64,000 bases of DNA from Actinomadura citrea (GCF_013409045.1 NZ_JACCBT010000001.1:7604669-7668668), one strand, 5' to 3'. Positions 24,105-32,320 are shown, numbered from the stretch's first letter. Numbers and translations are program-made. The notes: generated by a model from the sequence alone, not told the origin.

Positions 24105-24451
24105 ACCCCGAGTTCGACGACGGGATATTGAAGATCGTGCGCACGTTCGAGCCCGACGGGCTCCGCGTCGAGGGCGAGCTGGACGCCGCGCGGCACTCGG
24201 TCTTCGCCGAGCAGCTCCGCCGGCTGCGGCCCGGCCGCAGCGTCCACCTCGACCTCTCCCGGCTCGGGTTCATCGACCTCGGCGGGCTGCACCTGCTGGC
24301 CAAGCACGCCACCCGGCTGCCCGCCGACGCCGCGCTGGTCCTGGACCACCTCTCGCCCGACGTCGAGAGCGTCATCGACATGGTCGGCTGGCACCGGCTG
24401 CCCGGCCTCGCCCGCGGACGGCGGCTCGCGGAGAGGGAGGGCATCGCCTGA
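24101..24451 (+). CDS. STAS-domain anti-sigma factor antagonist
   Basis: As a separate gene this would start at GTG 24101, overlapping the previous stop by 4 bp (GTGA), with GAGG 11 nt upstream, giving 116 residues: MNPEFDDGILKIVRTFEPDG, LRVEGELDAARHSVFAEQL, HLDLSRLGFIDLGGLHLLAKHA. An alternative in-frame start is GTG 24050. STAS proteins bind RsbW-like kinases and release sigma factors. The usual phosphorylated serine in FIDSSG is replaced here (FIDLGG), so regulation by phosphorylation at that site is unlikely. It may instead be the C-terminal half of the preceding MEDS protein. Confidence 0.8.
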   Translation: MNPEFDDGILKIVRTFEPDGLRVEGELDAARHSVFAEQLRRLRPGRSVHLDLSRLGFIDLGGLHLLAKHATRLPADAALVLDHLSPDVESVIDMVGWHRLPGLARGRRLAEREGIA

Positions 24452-25371
24452 TGGCACTGGAGCACAAGGCGTTCATGTACCGGGGCACCGACGACTTCCT
24501 GTCCGTCACCGTGCCCTTCGTCGAGTCGGGCCTGGAAGGCGACCAGGTCGTGATCGTCGTCACCCGCGAGCCGCATCTGGCCGCCCTGCGGGACACGCTG
24601 GCCCCGCACGGCGACGCGATCATGTACTTCGACTCCGCCGCCTTCTACCAGCACCCCGTGCACACCCTGCGCGACTACCAGACCATCGTGAAGCAGAGCG
24701 CGCCGCGCACCGTCTGCGCGCTCGCCGAGCCGCTCTGGTACGGGTGGGACGAGCGCCAGACGCTCGAATGGGTCCGCTACGAATCCCTCATCAACGTGGT
24801 CTTCGGCGATTCGGGGGCGCGGGCCCTGTGCCCCTACGACGCGGAGGAACTGCCGCCCCGCATCCTCGACGAGGCGCGCCGCACCCATCCGCTGCTGCTC
24901 GCCCCGGGCCACGACGGGGTCAACGGCGACTACATCGACCCGGTGAAGTTCGGGTCCGGCTGCGATCGCCGGTTCCGCTCCGACCGCCCGGCCGCCGCGG
25001 AGTACCTGTCCATCGACGGCGACGACCTGCACGCGCTGCGCGTGTTCGTCGGCGAGCGCGCCCTCACGCACGGCCTGACCAAGCAGAAGGCGCAGAACCT
25101 CGTCACCGCCGCCAACGAGGTGGCCGCGAACGCCCTCCAGCACGGCACCCCGCCGATCGGGCTGTGGACGTGGCAGGACGGCGCCGACCTCGTCTGCGAG
25201 ATCGGCGACCACGGCTTCTGGCGCCCCGGCCCCGACCCGCTGACCGGCTTCATCCCGCCCGACTCCGCCCTCCAGCGCGGCTTCGGCCTGTGGACCGTCC
25301 GCCTCCTGGTCGACCTGATGGAACTGCGCGCCGGATGGGACGGCACCTTCGTCCGGCTCCGCTGCGGGTGA
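24451..25371 (+). CDS. Second MEDS-domain protein with HATPase
   Basis: The 306-residue protein shares the layout of the first gene in the set: MEDS domain AFMYRGTDDFLSVTVPFVESGLEGDQVVIVVTREPH (about residues 7-42) and CPYDAEELP, then the ATPase with LVTAANEVAANALQHGTPPIGLWTW as N-box and FGLWTVRLLVDLMELRAGWDGTFVRLRC at the end. The ATG overlaps the preceding stop (TGATG), so it is translationally coupled to the STAS protein, its likely partner. Two kinase-like proteins and one STAS protein in a row suggest partner switching. No sigma factor gene is adjacent. Confidence 0.87.
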   Translation: MALEHKAFMYRGTDDFLSVTVPFVESGLEGDQVVIVVTREPHLAALRDTLAPHGDAIMYFDSAAFYQHPVHTLRDYQTIVKQSAPRTVCALAEPLWYGWDERQTLEWVRYESLINVVFGDSGARALCPYDAEELPPRILDEARRTHPLLLAPGHDGVNGDYIDPVKFGSGCDRRFRSDRPAAAEYLSIDGDDLHALRVFVGERALTHGLTKQKAQNLVTAANEVAANALQHGTPPIGLWTWQDGADLVCEIGDHGFWRPGPDPLTGFIPPDSALQRGFGLWTVRLLVDLMELRAGWDGTFVRLRCG

Positions 25372-25416
25372 CCCGGAGCGGGTGACCGGTCGCGGACGGC
25401 CGGCCGGGACCTGTGG

Positions 25417-26031
25417 TCAGGCCAGGCCGGCGGTTCGGAGGGCGCTGGGGACGATCTCGGCGAGTGCGCGGAAGGCGCGGCCCCGGTGGCTGATGGCGTC
25501 CTTCTCGGCGGGCGCCAGCTCGGCGGTCGTGCGGGTCTCACCCTCGGGAAGGAAGACCGGGTCGTAGCCGAAGCCGCCGGTGCCGCGCGGCTCCCGGATG
25601 ACGGTGCCGCGCATCCGGCCCTCGACGCAGTGCTCGGCGCCGCCCGGGACGACCAGCGCGGCCGCGCACACGAACGAGCCACCGCGCCGGTCGTCGGCCA
25701 CGTCGGCGAGCTGGTCCAGGACGAGCCGCAGGTTCGCGGCGTCCCGGTCGCCGGCGCCGAACCGTCCCGACCAGCGGGCCGACAGGACGCCGGGCATGCC
25801 GTTCAGCGCGTCCACGCACAGGCCGGAGTCGTCGGCGACGGCGGGCAGCCCGGTGAACGCGGCGATCGCGCGGGCCTTCAGCAGCGCGTTGCCCTCGAAG
25901 GTCAGCTCGGTCTCGGGCACGTCGGGGGCACCGGGGAAGGCGTCGAGGCCGACGACGTCGAGGGCGCCGAGGATCCGGTGGAGCTCGGCGACCTTGCCCT
26001 GGTTGTGGGTGGCGAGGACGATCCCGCTCAT
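25417..26031 (-). CDS. rdgB: XTP/dITP pyrophosphatase (HAM1 family)
   Basis: RdgB removes ITP, dITP and XTP from the nucleotide pool by hydrolysis to the monophosphate. The 204-residue protein has LATHNQGKVAEL at the N-terminus, the metal and substrate motif ADDSGLCVDALNG, SARWSGRFG, and GFGYDPVFLPEG. Its ATG (26031) overlaps the rph stop by 4 bp, so the two are coupled. The rph-rdgB pairing is common in actinobacteria. Confidence 0.96.
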   Translation of the reverse strand: MSGIVLATHNQGKVAELHRILGALDVVGLDAFPGAPDVPETELTFEGNALLKARAIAAFTGLPAVADDSGLCVDALNGMPGVLSARWSGRFGAGDRDAANLRLVLDQLADVADDRRGGSFVCAAALVVPGGAEHCVEGRMRGTVIREPRGTGGFGYDPVFLPEGETRTTAELAPAEKDAISHRGRAFRALAEIVPSALRTAGLA

Positions 26032-26747
26032 CGGCCGAGGGCCTCGTTCTGGATGCGGGTCAGCTCGGCGCAGCCGGCGGCGCCGAGGTCGAGCAGCGCG
26101 TCCAGCTCTGCCCGGTCGAACGGGGCGCCCTCCGCGGTGCCCTGCACCTCGACGAACCGGCCGTCGCCGGTGCAGACGACGTTCATGTCCGTCCCGGCGG
26201 CCGAGTCCTCCTCGTAGCACAGGTCGAGTCGGGGCTCGCCGTCCACGACGCCGACGCTGACCGCCGACACCGAGGTGATGAGCGGGTCCCCCTTGAGCAG
26301 GCGGCGCTCGCGCATCCAGCTCACCGCGTCGGCCAGCGCGACGTACGCGCCGGTGATCGCGGCGGTGCGGGTGCCGCCGTCGGCCTGCAGGACGTCGCAG
26401 TCGAGCTGGACGGTGTTCTCGCCGAGCGCCTTGAGGTCCAGGCACGCCCGGATCGACCGGCCGATCAGCCGGGAGATCTCGTGGGTGCGCCCGCCGATCC
26501 GGCCCTTGACGGACTCGCGGTCGTTGCGGGTGTTGGTCGCGCGCGGCAGCATCGCGTACTCGGCGGTGACCCAGCCGAGCCCGCTGTCGCGCCGCCAGCG
26601 GGGCACCGAAGCCTGCACGGACGCGGCGCACAGCACCCGGGTCGCGCCGAACTCGACGAGCACCGACCCCTCCGCGTGGTCGAGCCATCCGCGCTGGATG
26701 CGGACGGGACGGAGCCGGTCGGATGCACGATCATCGGGGCGAGCCAT
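26028..26747 (-). CDS. rph: Ribonuclease PH
   Basis: RNase PH trims the 3' ends of tRNA precursors by phosphorolysis. The 239-residue protein has RIQRGWLDHAEGSVLVEFGATRVLCAASV, the active-site region GRTHEISRLIGRSIRACLDLKALGENTVQLDCDVLQADGGTRTAAITG, and a C-terminal VCTGDGRFVEVQGTAEGAPF. Length is normal. TAGGGT ends 6 nt before the ATG, consistent with a leaderless transcript. It is upstream of and overlaps rdgB. Confidence 0.96.
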   Translation of the reverse strand: MARPDDRASDRLRPVRIQRGWLDHAEGSVLVEFGATRVLCAASVQASVPRWRRDSGLGWVTAEYAMLPRATNTRNDRESVKGRIGGRTHEISRLIGRSIRACLDLKALGENTVQLDCDVLQADGGTRTAAITGAYVALADAVSWMRERRLLKGDPLITSVSAVSVGVVDGEPRLDLCYEEDSAAGTDMNVVCTGDGRFVEVQGTAEGAPFDRAELDALLDLGAAGCAELTRIQNEALGR

Positions 26748-26823
26748 GCGCCCACCCTAGCGGGCGGGCCCTCGCCGGACGCGGCCTACCGCGGGGTGGC
26801 GCCGGTCACCGCGACGGCACCAC

Positions 26824-27573
26824 TCAGAAGTCGTAGACGGCGCCGACCTCGGCCAGTTCGACCGGGCCGCGGAAGCCGCTGGCCTTCGCCTCGGAGAGCG
26901 TCTCGGACGGGTCGTTCCACGGCAGCAGGTGCGTCAGGACCAGCCGGCCGACGCCGGCCCGCTCGGCGTGCTCGCCCGCCTCCCGTCCCGTCAGGTGCAT
27001 GTCCGGCGGCAGGTCCGGCCGGTCGGCGAACCCCGCCTCGCACAGGAACAGGTCGGAGCCGCGGGCCAGCCGCACCAGGTCGTCGCTGTGGCCGGTGTCG
27101 CCGGAGTAGGTCAGGGCGCTGCCGCCGTGCTCGATCCGCAGGCCGTAGGCCTCCACCGGGTGGTTCATCAGCGCGGTGGTCACCGTGAAGGGGCCGATGC
27201 GCGTCGGCCCCGGCTCCAGCGGACGGAAGTCGAAGGTGGCGGTCATCTCCGGGTTCGGCTCCAGCTCGTACGCCTTGATCATGTGGTCCGCGGTGTCGCG
27301 GGGCCCGTACACCGGGATGCGCGGCGCCGGGCCGTCCGGACAGTACGTCCGCGCGATCCAGTAGACGGTGAGGTCGAGGCAGTGGTCGGGATGCAGGTGC
27401 GAGATGCAGATGGCGTCGATGTCCAGCAGGCCGTGGAAGCGCTGGAGGCTTCCGACCGCGCCGTTGCCGATGTCGAGGAGCATGGAGAAGCCGTCCGCCT
27501 CGACCAGGTAGCTGGACGCCGGGCTGTCCGGCCCTGGGAAGCTGCCGGAACAGCCGATCACAGTGACCCGCAC
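26824..27573 (-). CDS. MBL-fold metallohydrolase (RNase Z-like)
   Basis: The 249-residue protein has the metallo-beta-lactamase fold: RVTVIGCSGSFPGPDSPASSYLVE, the metal motif SHLHPDHCLDL, YSGDTGHSDDLVRLA and the late histidine in LVLTHLLPWNDP. This branch is close to RNase Z and to mycobacterial Rv1339, which has been linked to cyclic-nucleotide breakdown; genes of that type sit in the murI-rph-rdgB block in mycobacteria, as here. The start is GTG 27573, since GGAGG is too close to GTG 27579. Confidence 0.9.
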   Translation of the reverse strand: MRVTVIGCSGSFPGPDSPASSYLVEADGFSMLLDIGNGAVGSLQRFHGLLDIDAICISHLHPDHCLDLTVYWIARTYCPDGPAPRIPVYGPRDTADHMIKAYELEPNPEMTATFDFRPLEPGPTRIGPFTVTTALMNHPVEAYGLRIEHGGSALTYSGDTGHSDDLVRLARGSDLFLCEAGFADRPDLPPDMHLTGREAGEHAERAGVGRLVLTHLLPWNDPSETLSEAKASGFRGPVELAEVGAVYDF

Positions 27574-27601
27574 GCTCACTCCTCCTCTGGGTCCCGAGGA
27601 T

Positions 27602-28441
27602 TCAGGTCGTCAAAGCCTTGCTCAACGTGCTCTCCACCGGACCGATCTCCGGCCCGAGGAAGCGGCGGCCGAGCTCGGCGAACACGGCGGGGTCACCGGT
27701 GGCGCGGAACCGGTGCCCCGGCCGGGGCGTCGCCTCGGCGCGGGCCAGTCCCCGATCGTGCAGCACTCGGTACACGTCCTTGGCGGTCTCGTCGGCGCTT
27801 GAGACCAGTGTGACCCCGTCTCCGACCACATACGAGATGACGCCCGTCAAAAGGGGGTAGTGCGTGCATCCGAGGATCAGGGTGTCGCAGTCCGCGTCCA
27901 CGATCGGGCGCAGGTAGCCGCGGGCGGCGTCGAGCAGGTCCTCGCCCATCGTCACGCCCGCCTCGACGAAGTCGACGAAGCGCGGGCAGGCGACGCTGAC
28001 CAGCTCGATGTGCGGCGCGGCGGCGAACGCGTCCTCGTAGGCGCGGCTGTTCACGGTGGCCTCGGTGGCGATCAGGCCGACCCGCCCGTTGGAGGTGGCG
28101 CGCGCCGCGCGCCGGGTCGCGGGGTTGATGACCTCCACGACCGGGACGTCGTAGCGTTCGCGTGCGTCGCGCAGCATCGCCGAGCTGGCGCTGTTGCAGG
28201 CGATCACCAGCATCTTCACGCCCTCGTCGACCAGCTCGTCCAGCATCTCCAGGGCGAACGCGCGGACCTGCGCGATCGGGCGCGGACCGTACGGCTGGCG
28301 GCCCGAGTCTCCGAGGTAGACGATCGGCTCGTTCGGCAGCTGGTCGAGGATGGCGCGGGCCACCGTGAGGCCCCCGAAACCGCTGTCGAAGATCCCGATG
28401 GGCGCGTCTGGGAGGCCGTCCCCCCGGGCTGGATCTGACAT
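27602..28441 (-). CDS. murI: Glutamate racemase
   Basis: MurI makes D-glutamate for peptidoglycan. The 279-residue protein has IGIFDSGFGGLTVARAIL, the two catalytic cysteines in IACNSASS and LGCTHYPLL, and the SGRQPYG motif. ATG 28441 is preferred; an in-frame TTG nine bases upstream is less likely. TAGCCT lies 8 nt before the ATG. It stands 28 bp upstream of the MBL-fold gene and is probably part of one transcript with it, rph and rdgB. Confidence 0.96.
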   Translation of the reverse strand: MSDPARGDGLPDAPIGIFDSGFGGLTVARAILDQLPNEPIVYLGDSGRQPYGPRPIAQVRAFALEMLDELVDEGVKMLVIACNSASSAMLRDARERYDVPVVEVINPATRRAARATSNGRVGLIATEATVNSRAYEDAFAAAPHIELVSVACPRFVDFVEAGVTMGEDLLDAARGYLRPIVDADCDTLILGCTHYPLLTGVISYVVGDGVTLVSSADETAKDVYRVLHDRGLARAEATPRPGHRFRATGDPAVFAELGRRFLGPEIGPVESTLSKALTT

Positions 28442-28554
28442 GGTGCACAAGGCTAGGCGACAGCGCCCCGCCCGGGTGCGTCATGCGTTGGACATCACAC
28501 CGTCACGCACCGGAAAACCGTCCAGCTCACGCCGTTGACACAGGGTCCGGTCGT

Positions 28555-29385
28555 TCATCGCTCCGAAACGCCGGTGCGTCGCGCCGGCTGGGAGCGGGCG
28601 AGGGGGACGCGGGCGATCTGCCGGCTCTGCGCGACGAGGCGGCCGGCGCTGTCCCACACCTCGACCTCCTCGTCGAACCAGCCGCCGGAGAGGAGCCGCC
28701 CGGTGCCGTGCACGGCGAGCCAGCCGGGCGCGGGAACGGCCCGCATGTGCCAGGTCAGCTCGACGGTCGGGGCCCAGCCCTGCGCGCCGAGGTTGAGCGC
28801 CACGGGCGGCAGCGCGTCCACGGCGAGGGCCAGGGAGTAGCCGTCGGGCTCCTGGCCGCAGCCGTGCCGGAACCAGGCGCGGATGTCCGGGCGCCCGCTC
28901 GGCCGCCCGTCCAGCCAGCCCATGGTCGTCGGGTCGAAGCGCATGTCGACCTGGTCGGCGAAGCCGCCGCCGGTGGCGGCGGGCGGCCGGAACCCCGTGC
29001 ACTCCTCCAGCGGCGGCAGCGTGGCGGGCGCCTCGGTGGCGAAGTCGGGCTCGGCGGACGGGTCGAGGGTGCCGGTGGTGATCAGGGCGTCCACGACGGG
29101 ACGGCCGTCCTGGACGAGGGTGACGAGGGACGAGGCGGCCGTCCGCCCCACCTTGCGGGAGTCGACGACCAGCTCGGCGGGGCCCGCCTTGGCGACGCGG
29201 TGGAAGTTCGCCGCGGTCGAGACCGGGTGCTCGTGCGGAGAGGCGTCCACGGCGGCGCGGGCGAGGACGGCCATCAGGTAGCCGCCGTTCAGCGCCTGGG
29301 CGATGCCGTAGCCCTCGTCCAGGACGGCCTCGTACCGGCCCTCACCGGCCGGCTTCACCGCCGTGGAGTCTCCGAACCCGCTCAT
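28555..29385 (-). CDS. Acyl-CoA thioesterase-like protein (double hot-dog)
   Basis: The 276-residue protein resembles TesB-like or 4HBT_3 thioesterases with two hot-dog domains: ALNGGYLMAVLARAAVDASP in the N-terminal half (about residues 31-50) and a second half with FDEEVEVWDSAGRLVAQSRQIARVP at the end. In this family a conserved aspartate/threonine set hydrolyses acyl-CoA; I see HPVSTAANFHR as the substrate-facing strand. The ATG at 29385 has GGGAGAG upstream. The substrate is unknown and the gene stands alone between murI and cysM. Confidence 0.82.
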   Translation of the reverse strand: MSGFGDSTAVKPAGEGRYEAVLDEGYGIAQALNGGYLMAVLARAAVDASPHEHPVSTAANFHRVAKAGPAELVVDSRKVGRTAASSLVTLVQDGRPVVDALITTGTLDPSAEPDFATEAPATLPPLEECTGFRPPAATGGGFADQVDMRFDPTTMGWLDGRPSGRPDIRAWFRHGCGQEPDGYSLALAVDALPPVALNLGAQGWAPTVELTWHMRAVPAPGWLAVHGTGRLLSGGWFDEEVEVWDSAGRLVAQSRQIARVPLARSQPARRTGVSER

Positions 29386-29494
29386 CCGCACTCTCCCGGC
29401 TCGACCGTCCCGGCGGATGCCCCGCCGAGACGGTTCTAGAATCACGTTCGAGTACGCACTCTACCCTGCCCGCCCTCACGGGCGACCCCGCCGG

Positions 29495-30442
29495 TCAGGC
29501 CCAGAGCTGGCCTTCGAGCCGGGCCTCGGCCTCCTCCAGGGTGCCGCCGTACGCGCCGGTCGACAGGTACTTCCAGCCGCCGTCGGCGACGACGAACACG
29601 ATGTCGGCGCGCTCCCCGGCCTTCACCGCCTTCTTCGCCATCCCCATCGCCGCGTGCAGCGCCCCGCCGGTCGAGATGCCGGCGAAGATGCCCTCCTGCT
29701 CCAGCAGCTCGCGGGTGCGGCGCAGCGCGTCCAGCGACCCCACCGAGAACCGGGTCGTCAGGACGGAGTCGTCGTACAGCTCGGGGATGAAGCCCTCGTC
29801 GATGTTGCGCAGCCCGTACACCAGCTCCCCGTACCGCGGCTCCGCTGCGACGATCCTGACGTCCGGCACCCGCTCGCGCAGGAACCTGCCGACGCCCATC
29901 AGGGTGCCCGTCGTGCCGAGCCCGGCGACGAAGTGCGTCACCGACGGCAGGTCGGCGAGGATCTCCGGGCCGGTCGTCTCGTAGTGCGCGAGCGCGTTGG
30001 CCTCGTTGCCGTACTGGTACAGCATCACCCACTCGGGGTTCTCCCGGGCCAGGCCCTTGGCCACCCGCACGGCCTCGTTCGAGCCGCCCGCCGCCGGGGA
30101 GGAGATGATCCGCGCGCCCCACATCTCCAGGAGCTGGCGGCGCTCGGCGGAGGTGTTCTCCGGCATCACGCACACCATCGAGTAGCCGCGCAGCTTGGCG
30201 ACCATGGCCAGCGAGATGCCGGTGTTGCCGGACGTCGGCTCCAGGATCGTGCAGCCGGGCGTCAGCAGCCCCTCCTTCTCCGCCTTCTCGATCATGTGGA
30301 AGGCGGGGCGGTCCTTCACCGAGCCGGTGGGGTTGCGGTCCTCCAGCTTGGCCCAGAGCCGCACGTCCTCGCTCGGCGACAGCCGCGGCAGCCCGACCAG
30401 CGGGGTGCCGCCGAGCGAGTCCAGCAGTGAGTCGAATCGCAT
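29495..30442 (-). CDS. cysM: CysO-dependent cysteine synthase
   Basis: This 315-residue PLP enzyme is the mycobacterial-type CysM, which uses O-phosphoserine and the thiocarboxylate of CysO to build cysteine. The PLP lysine is K43 in NPTGSVKDRP; TSGNTGIS binds the substrate carboxylate and GTTGTLMG the cofactor phosphate. The assignment to CysM rather than CysK rests on the cysO gene directly upstream and mec beyond it. The route is resistant to oxidative stress in Mycobacterium. The cysO stop and cysM start are separated by 21 bp. Confidence 0.95.
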   Translation of the reverse strand: MRFDSLLDSLGGTPLVGLPRLSPSEDVRLWAKLEDRNPTGSVKDRPAFHMIEKAEKEGLLTPGCTILEPTSGNTGISLAMVAKLRGYSMVCVMPENTSAERRQLLEMWGARIISSPAAGGSNEAVRVAKGLARENPEWVMLYQYGNEANALAHYETTGPEILADLPSVTHFVAGLGTTGTLMGVGRFLRERVPDVRIVAAEPRYGELVYGLRNIDEGFIPELYDDSVLTTRFSVGSLDALRRTRELLEQEGIFAGISTGGALHAAMGMAKKAVKAGERADIVFVVADGGWKYLSTGAYGGTLEEAEARLEGQLWA

Positions 30443-30463
30443 GTGGCGCTCGTCCCGGCCGGC

Positions 30464-30736
30464 TCAGCCGCCGGCGACGGCCGGCAGGATCGTGACGCTG
30501 TCGCCGTCGGCGACCTCCGTCTCCAGCCCGCCGAGGAAGCGCACGTCCTCGTCGTTCAGGTAGACGTTGACGAACTTGCGCAGGCCCTTGTCGTCCACGA
30601 GCCGGTCGCGCAGGCCGGCATGCCGGGCGTCCAGGTCGGCGAACAGTTCGTCGAGCGTGCCGCCCTTGCCCTCGACGGCCTTGGCGCCGTCGGTGAGGTT
30701 GCGCAGGATCGTCGGGATCCGGACCTCGATCGCCAT
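30464..30736 (-). CDS. cysO: CysO, ubiquitin-like sulfur carrier
   Basis: The 90-residue protein has the ThiS/MoaD beta-grasp fold: AIEVRIPTILRNLTDGAKAVEGKGGTLDELFADL, LNDEDVRFLGGLETEVADGDSVTILPAVAGG. The C-terminal Gly-Gly is adenylated and thiocarboxylated by a MoeZ-like enzyme, which is not in the window. CysM transfers the sulfur to make a CysO-cysteine adduct. AAGGAG precedes ATG 30736 with 9 nt. An upstream minus-strand hairpin (30797-30769) and a possible small frame lie in the 311-bp gap before mec. Confidence 0.95.
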   Translation of the reverse strand: MAIEVRIPTILRNLTDGAKAVEGKGGTLDELFADLDARHAGLRDRLVDDKGLRKFVNVYLNDEDVRFLGGLETEVADGDSVTILPAVAGG

Positions 30737-30768
30737 CGCGATGATCTCCTTAAACGTCGTACGGGACT

Positions 30769-30797
30769 GCCCGCCCCTCGTGTGGAACCGGGCGGGC
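30769..30797 (-). promoter_or_regulatory. GC hairpin in the cysO leader
   Basis: GCCCGCCC and GGGCGGGC (30769-30776 and 30790-30797) form a perfect 8-bp stem with a 13-nt loop, 33 bp before the cysO start codon. It has no T-run. It may terminate read-through from mec or modulate cysO; the sequence does not decide. Confidence 0.4.
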
Positions 30798-30827
30798 GGC
30801 GGGATGATTCCAGGCGTGATCAGCGCG

Positions 30828-30950
30828 TCAGCGACAGTCGTAGACGACCTCGGCGCGCGAGTGCCCGAACAGGAAGCTCTGCACGGGCGGCACCGCTGGG
30901 GCCCCGGCACGGCGCCCGGCGCCGCCCGTCCCATGCCCGCTCGTCCACAT
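30828..30950 (-). CDS. Possible leaderless 40-residue upstream ORF before cysO
   Basis: ATG 30950 follows TAAACT (30963-30958) with 7 nt between, the -10 to start spacing seen before many leaderless genes in this window. The frame reads MWTSGHGTGGAGRRAGAP and ends SRAEVVYDCR, with a cysteine as the second-last codon, 91 bp before cysO. Cysteine-containing upstream ORFs are known attenuators of sulfur genes in actinobacteria, though those usually carry several cysteines near the end. The remaining gap 30737-31047 has no better frame. The call rests on promoter-like spacing only. Confidence 0.3.
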   Translation of the reverse strand: MWTSGHGTGGAGRRAGAPAVPPVQSFLFGHSRAEVVYDCR

Positions 30951-31047
30951 GTCGACCAGTTTACCGGCCGCGGGGCCGCCGATCCCGGCCGCCTCCGGAC
31001 CTCCCGCGCCGCGCATCGTCCTCAGCCCGTCCTCTCCGGCGACGCCG

Positions 31048-31461
31048 TCAGGACCCGTCGACGACGGCGACCTCCTCCTCGGTGACCTCACCGTCCACGA
31101 TCCGGAACGAACGGAACTCGGTCTCGCCCTCCTCGCGGGTCGAGACGAGGACATAGTGCGCGTTCGGCTCGGACGCGTAGGAGATGTCGGTGCGGGAGGG
31201 GTAGGCCTCGGTCGCGGTGTGGGAGTGGTAGATCACCACCGGCTCCTCGTCCCGGTCGTCCATCTCCCGCCACACCTTCAGCTGCTCCTGGGAGTCGAAC
31301 CGGTAGAAGGTCGGGGAGCGCTCCGCGTTGACCATCGCGACGAACCGGACGGGCCGGTCCGAGCCGACCGGGCCGGCGATGATGCCGCAGGCCTCGTCGG
31401 GGTGGTCCGCGCGCGCGTGCGCGATGATCTGGTCGACCAGGGCCCGTTCAATCGTCAGCAT
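31048..31461 (-). CDS. mec: JAMM metalloprotease, CysO-cysteine peptidase
   Basis: Mec is a zinc protease of the JAB/Mov34 family that releases cysteine from the C-terminus of CysO-cysteine. The 137-residue protein carries the JAMM residues: E23 (PDEACGI), H79 and H81 (IYHSHTATEAYPS), S89 and D92 (SRTDISYA). TAAGCT ends 7 nt before ATG 31461, so it may be leaderless. With cysO and cysM downstream on the same strand, the pathway is complete except for the sulfurtransferase. Confidence 0.94.
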   Translation of the reverse strand: MLTIERALVDQIIAHARADHPDEACGIIAGPVGSDRPVRFVAMVNAERSPTFYRFDSQEQLKVWREMDDRDEEPVVIYHSHTATEAYPSRTDISYASEPNAHYVLVSTREEGETEFRSFRIVDGEVTEEEVAVVDGS

Positions 31462-31482
31462 GGCCGCAAGCTTAGGCGGCGC

Positions 31483-32010
31483 CTATTGCAGGGCGCGGAC
31501 GAGACCGTCCTGCAGCATCGTCAGCCAGTCGTAGGCGGCGAACATGGGGGCGCGCGGGTCGCGCGGGTCCATGCCGCCCACCTCCTCGTACCAGTCCTCG
31601 GTGATGTCCAGCCGGGTGCCGAGCGCCAGCCGGACGTCGTTCAGCGCCCGCAGCCACTCCTGCACCTGCTTCTCGTCGAGGACGGCGTCGGTGCCGTGCT
31701 CGCCCAGCGCCCCGAGGACCGCCTGGGCCGCCTCGCGCTTGCCGTCGCGCAGGCCCATCTCCGTGTAGCGGCGGAACTCCCCGGCGGCCTCGCCGTCGTC
31801 GCGGTAGGCGTCCGGGAACAGCCGCGCCAGGACCGGGTCGTCCGACTTCGTGGCGTTCTCGGCGATGCCGAGGGACGCCAGCTCACCGTCCTCGCCCGGC
31901 CCCTCGCCGAGGAGGGCGAGCAGCTGCTCCATGAGGGCGCGCAGCAGCGCGGTCTCCTCCGGCTCCAACCGCACCCGGAAGCCCTCGCGCTTCTTCCTCA
32001 CATGGCTCAT
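31483..32010 (-). CDS. DUF2017 protein
   Basis: The 175-residue protein is DUF2017: MSHVRKKREGFRVRLEPEETALLRALMEQLLALL at the N-terminus, DDPVLARLFPDAYRDDGEAAGEFRRYTEMGLRDGKREAA in the middle and AYDWLTMLQDGLVRAL at the end. It is soluble, helical and acidic, of unknown function. In actinobacteria it is regularly placed next to clpS and the mec/cysO genes, as here: the clpS stop is 4 bp upstream, suggesting co-transcription. Confidence 0.9.
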   Translation of the reverse strand: MSHVRKKREGFRVRLEPEETALLRALMEQLLALLGEGPGEDGELASLGIAENATKSDDPVLARLFPDAYRDDGEAAGEFRRYTEMGLRDGKREAAQAVLGALGEHGTDAVLDEKQVQEWLRALNDVRLALGTRLDITEDWYEEVGGMDPRDPRAPMFAAYDWLTMLQDGLVRALQ

Positions 32011-32014
32011 CGGC

Positions 32015-32320
32015 TCAGTCGTCCTTCTTCACGGTCGCCCACAGGCCGTAGGAGTGCAGGATCTCGACGTCCCGCTCCATCTCCTCGCGGGTGCCGTTGG
32101 CCACCACGGCGCGGCCCTTGTGGTGCACGTCGAGCATCAGCTTCTCGGCCTTGGCCTTGGGGTAGGCGAAGACGGCCTGGAACACGTACGTGACGTACGA
32201 CATCAGGTTGATCGGGTCGTTCCAGACGATCGCCAGCCAGGGCCGGTCGGCGCTCACGTCCTCCGCCCCCTCCGGCCGCTCCAGCTCCACCGGTGCGGGC
32301 GCCGTGCTCATGGCGCTCAT
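32015..32320 (-). CDS. clpS: ClpS, N-end-rule adaptor for ClpAP/ClpCP
   Basis: ClpS delivers N-degron proteins to the Clp ATPase. The 101-residue protein has the core motif WLAIVWNDPINLMSYVTYVFQAVFAYPKAKAEKLMLDVHHKGRAVV, where the NDP turn and the hydrophobic pocket bind the N-terminal residue. The first 25 residues are a flexible tail that reaches into the ATPase. The ATG at 32311 is an alternative start. It heads the DUF2017-mec-cysO-cysM strand. Confidence 0.94.
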   Translation of the reverse strand: MSAMSTAPAPVELERPEGAEDVSADRPWLAIVWNDPINLMSYVTYVFQAVFAYPKAKAEKLMLDVHHKGRAVVANGTREEMERDVEILHSYGLWATVKKDD

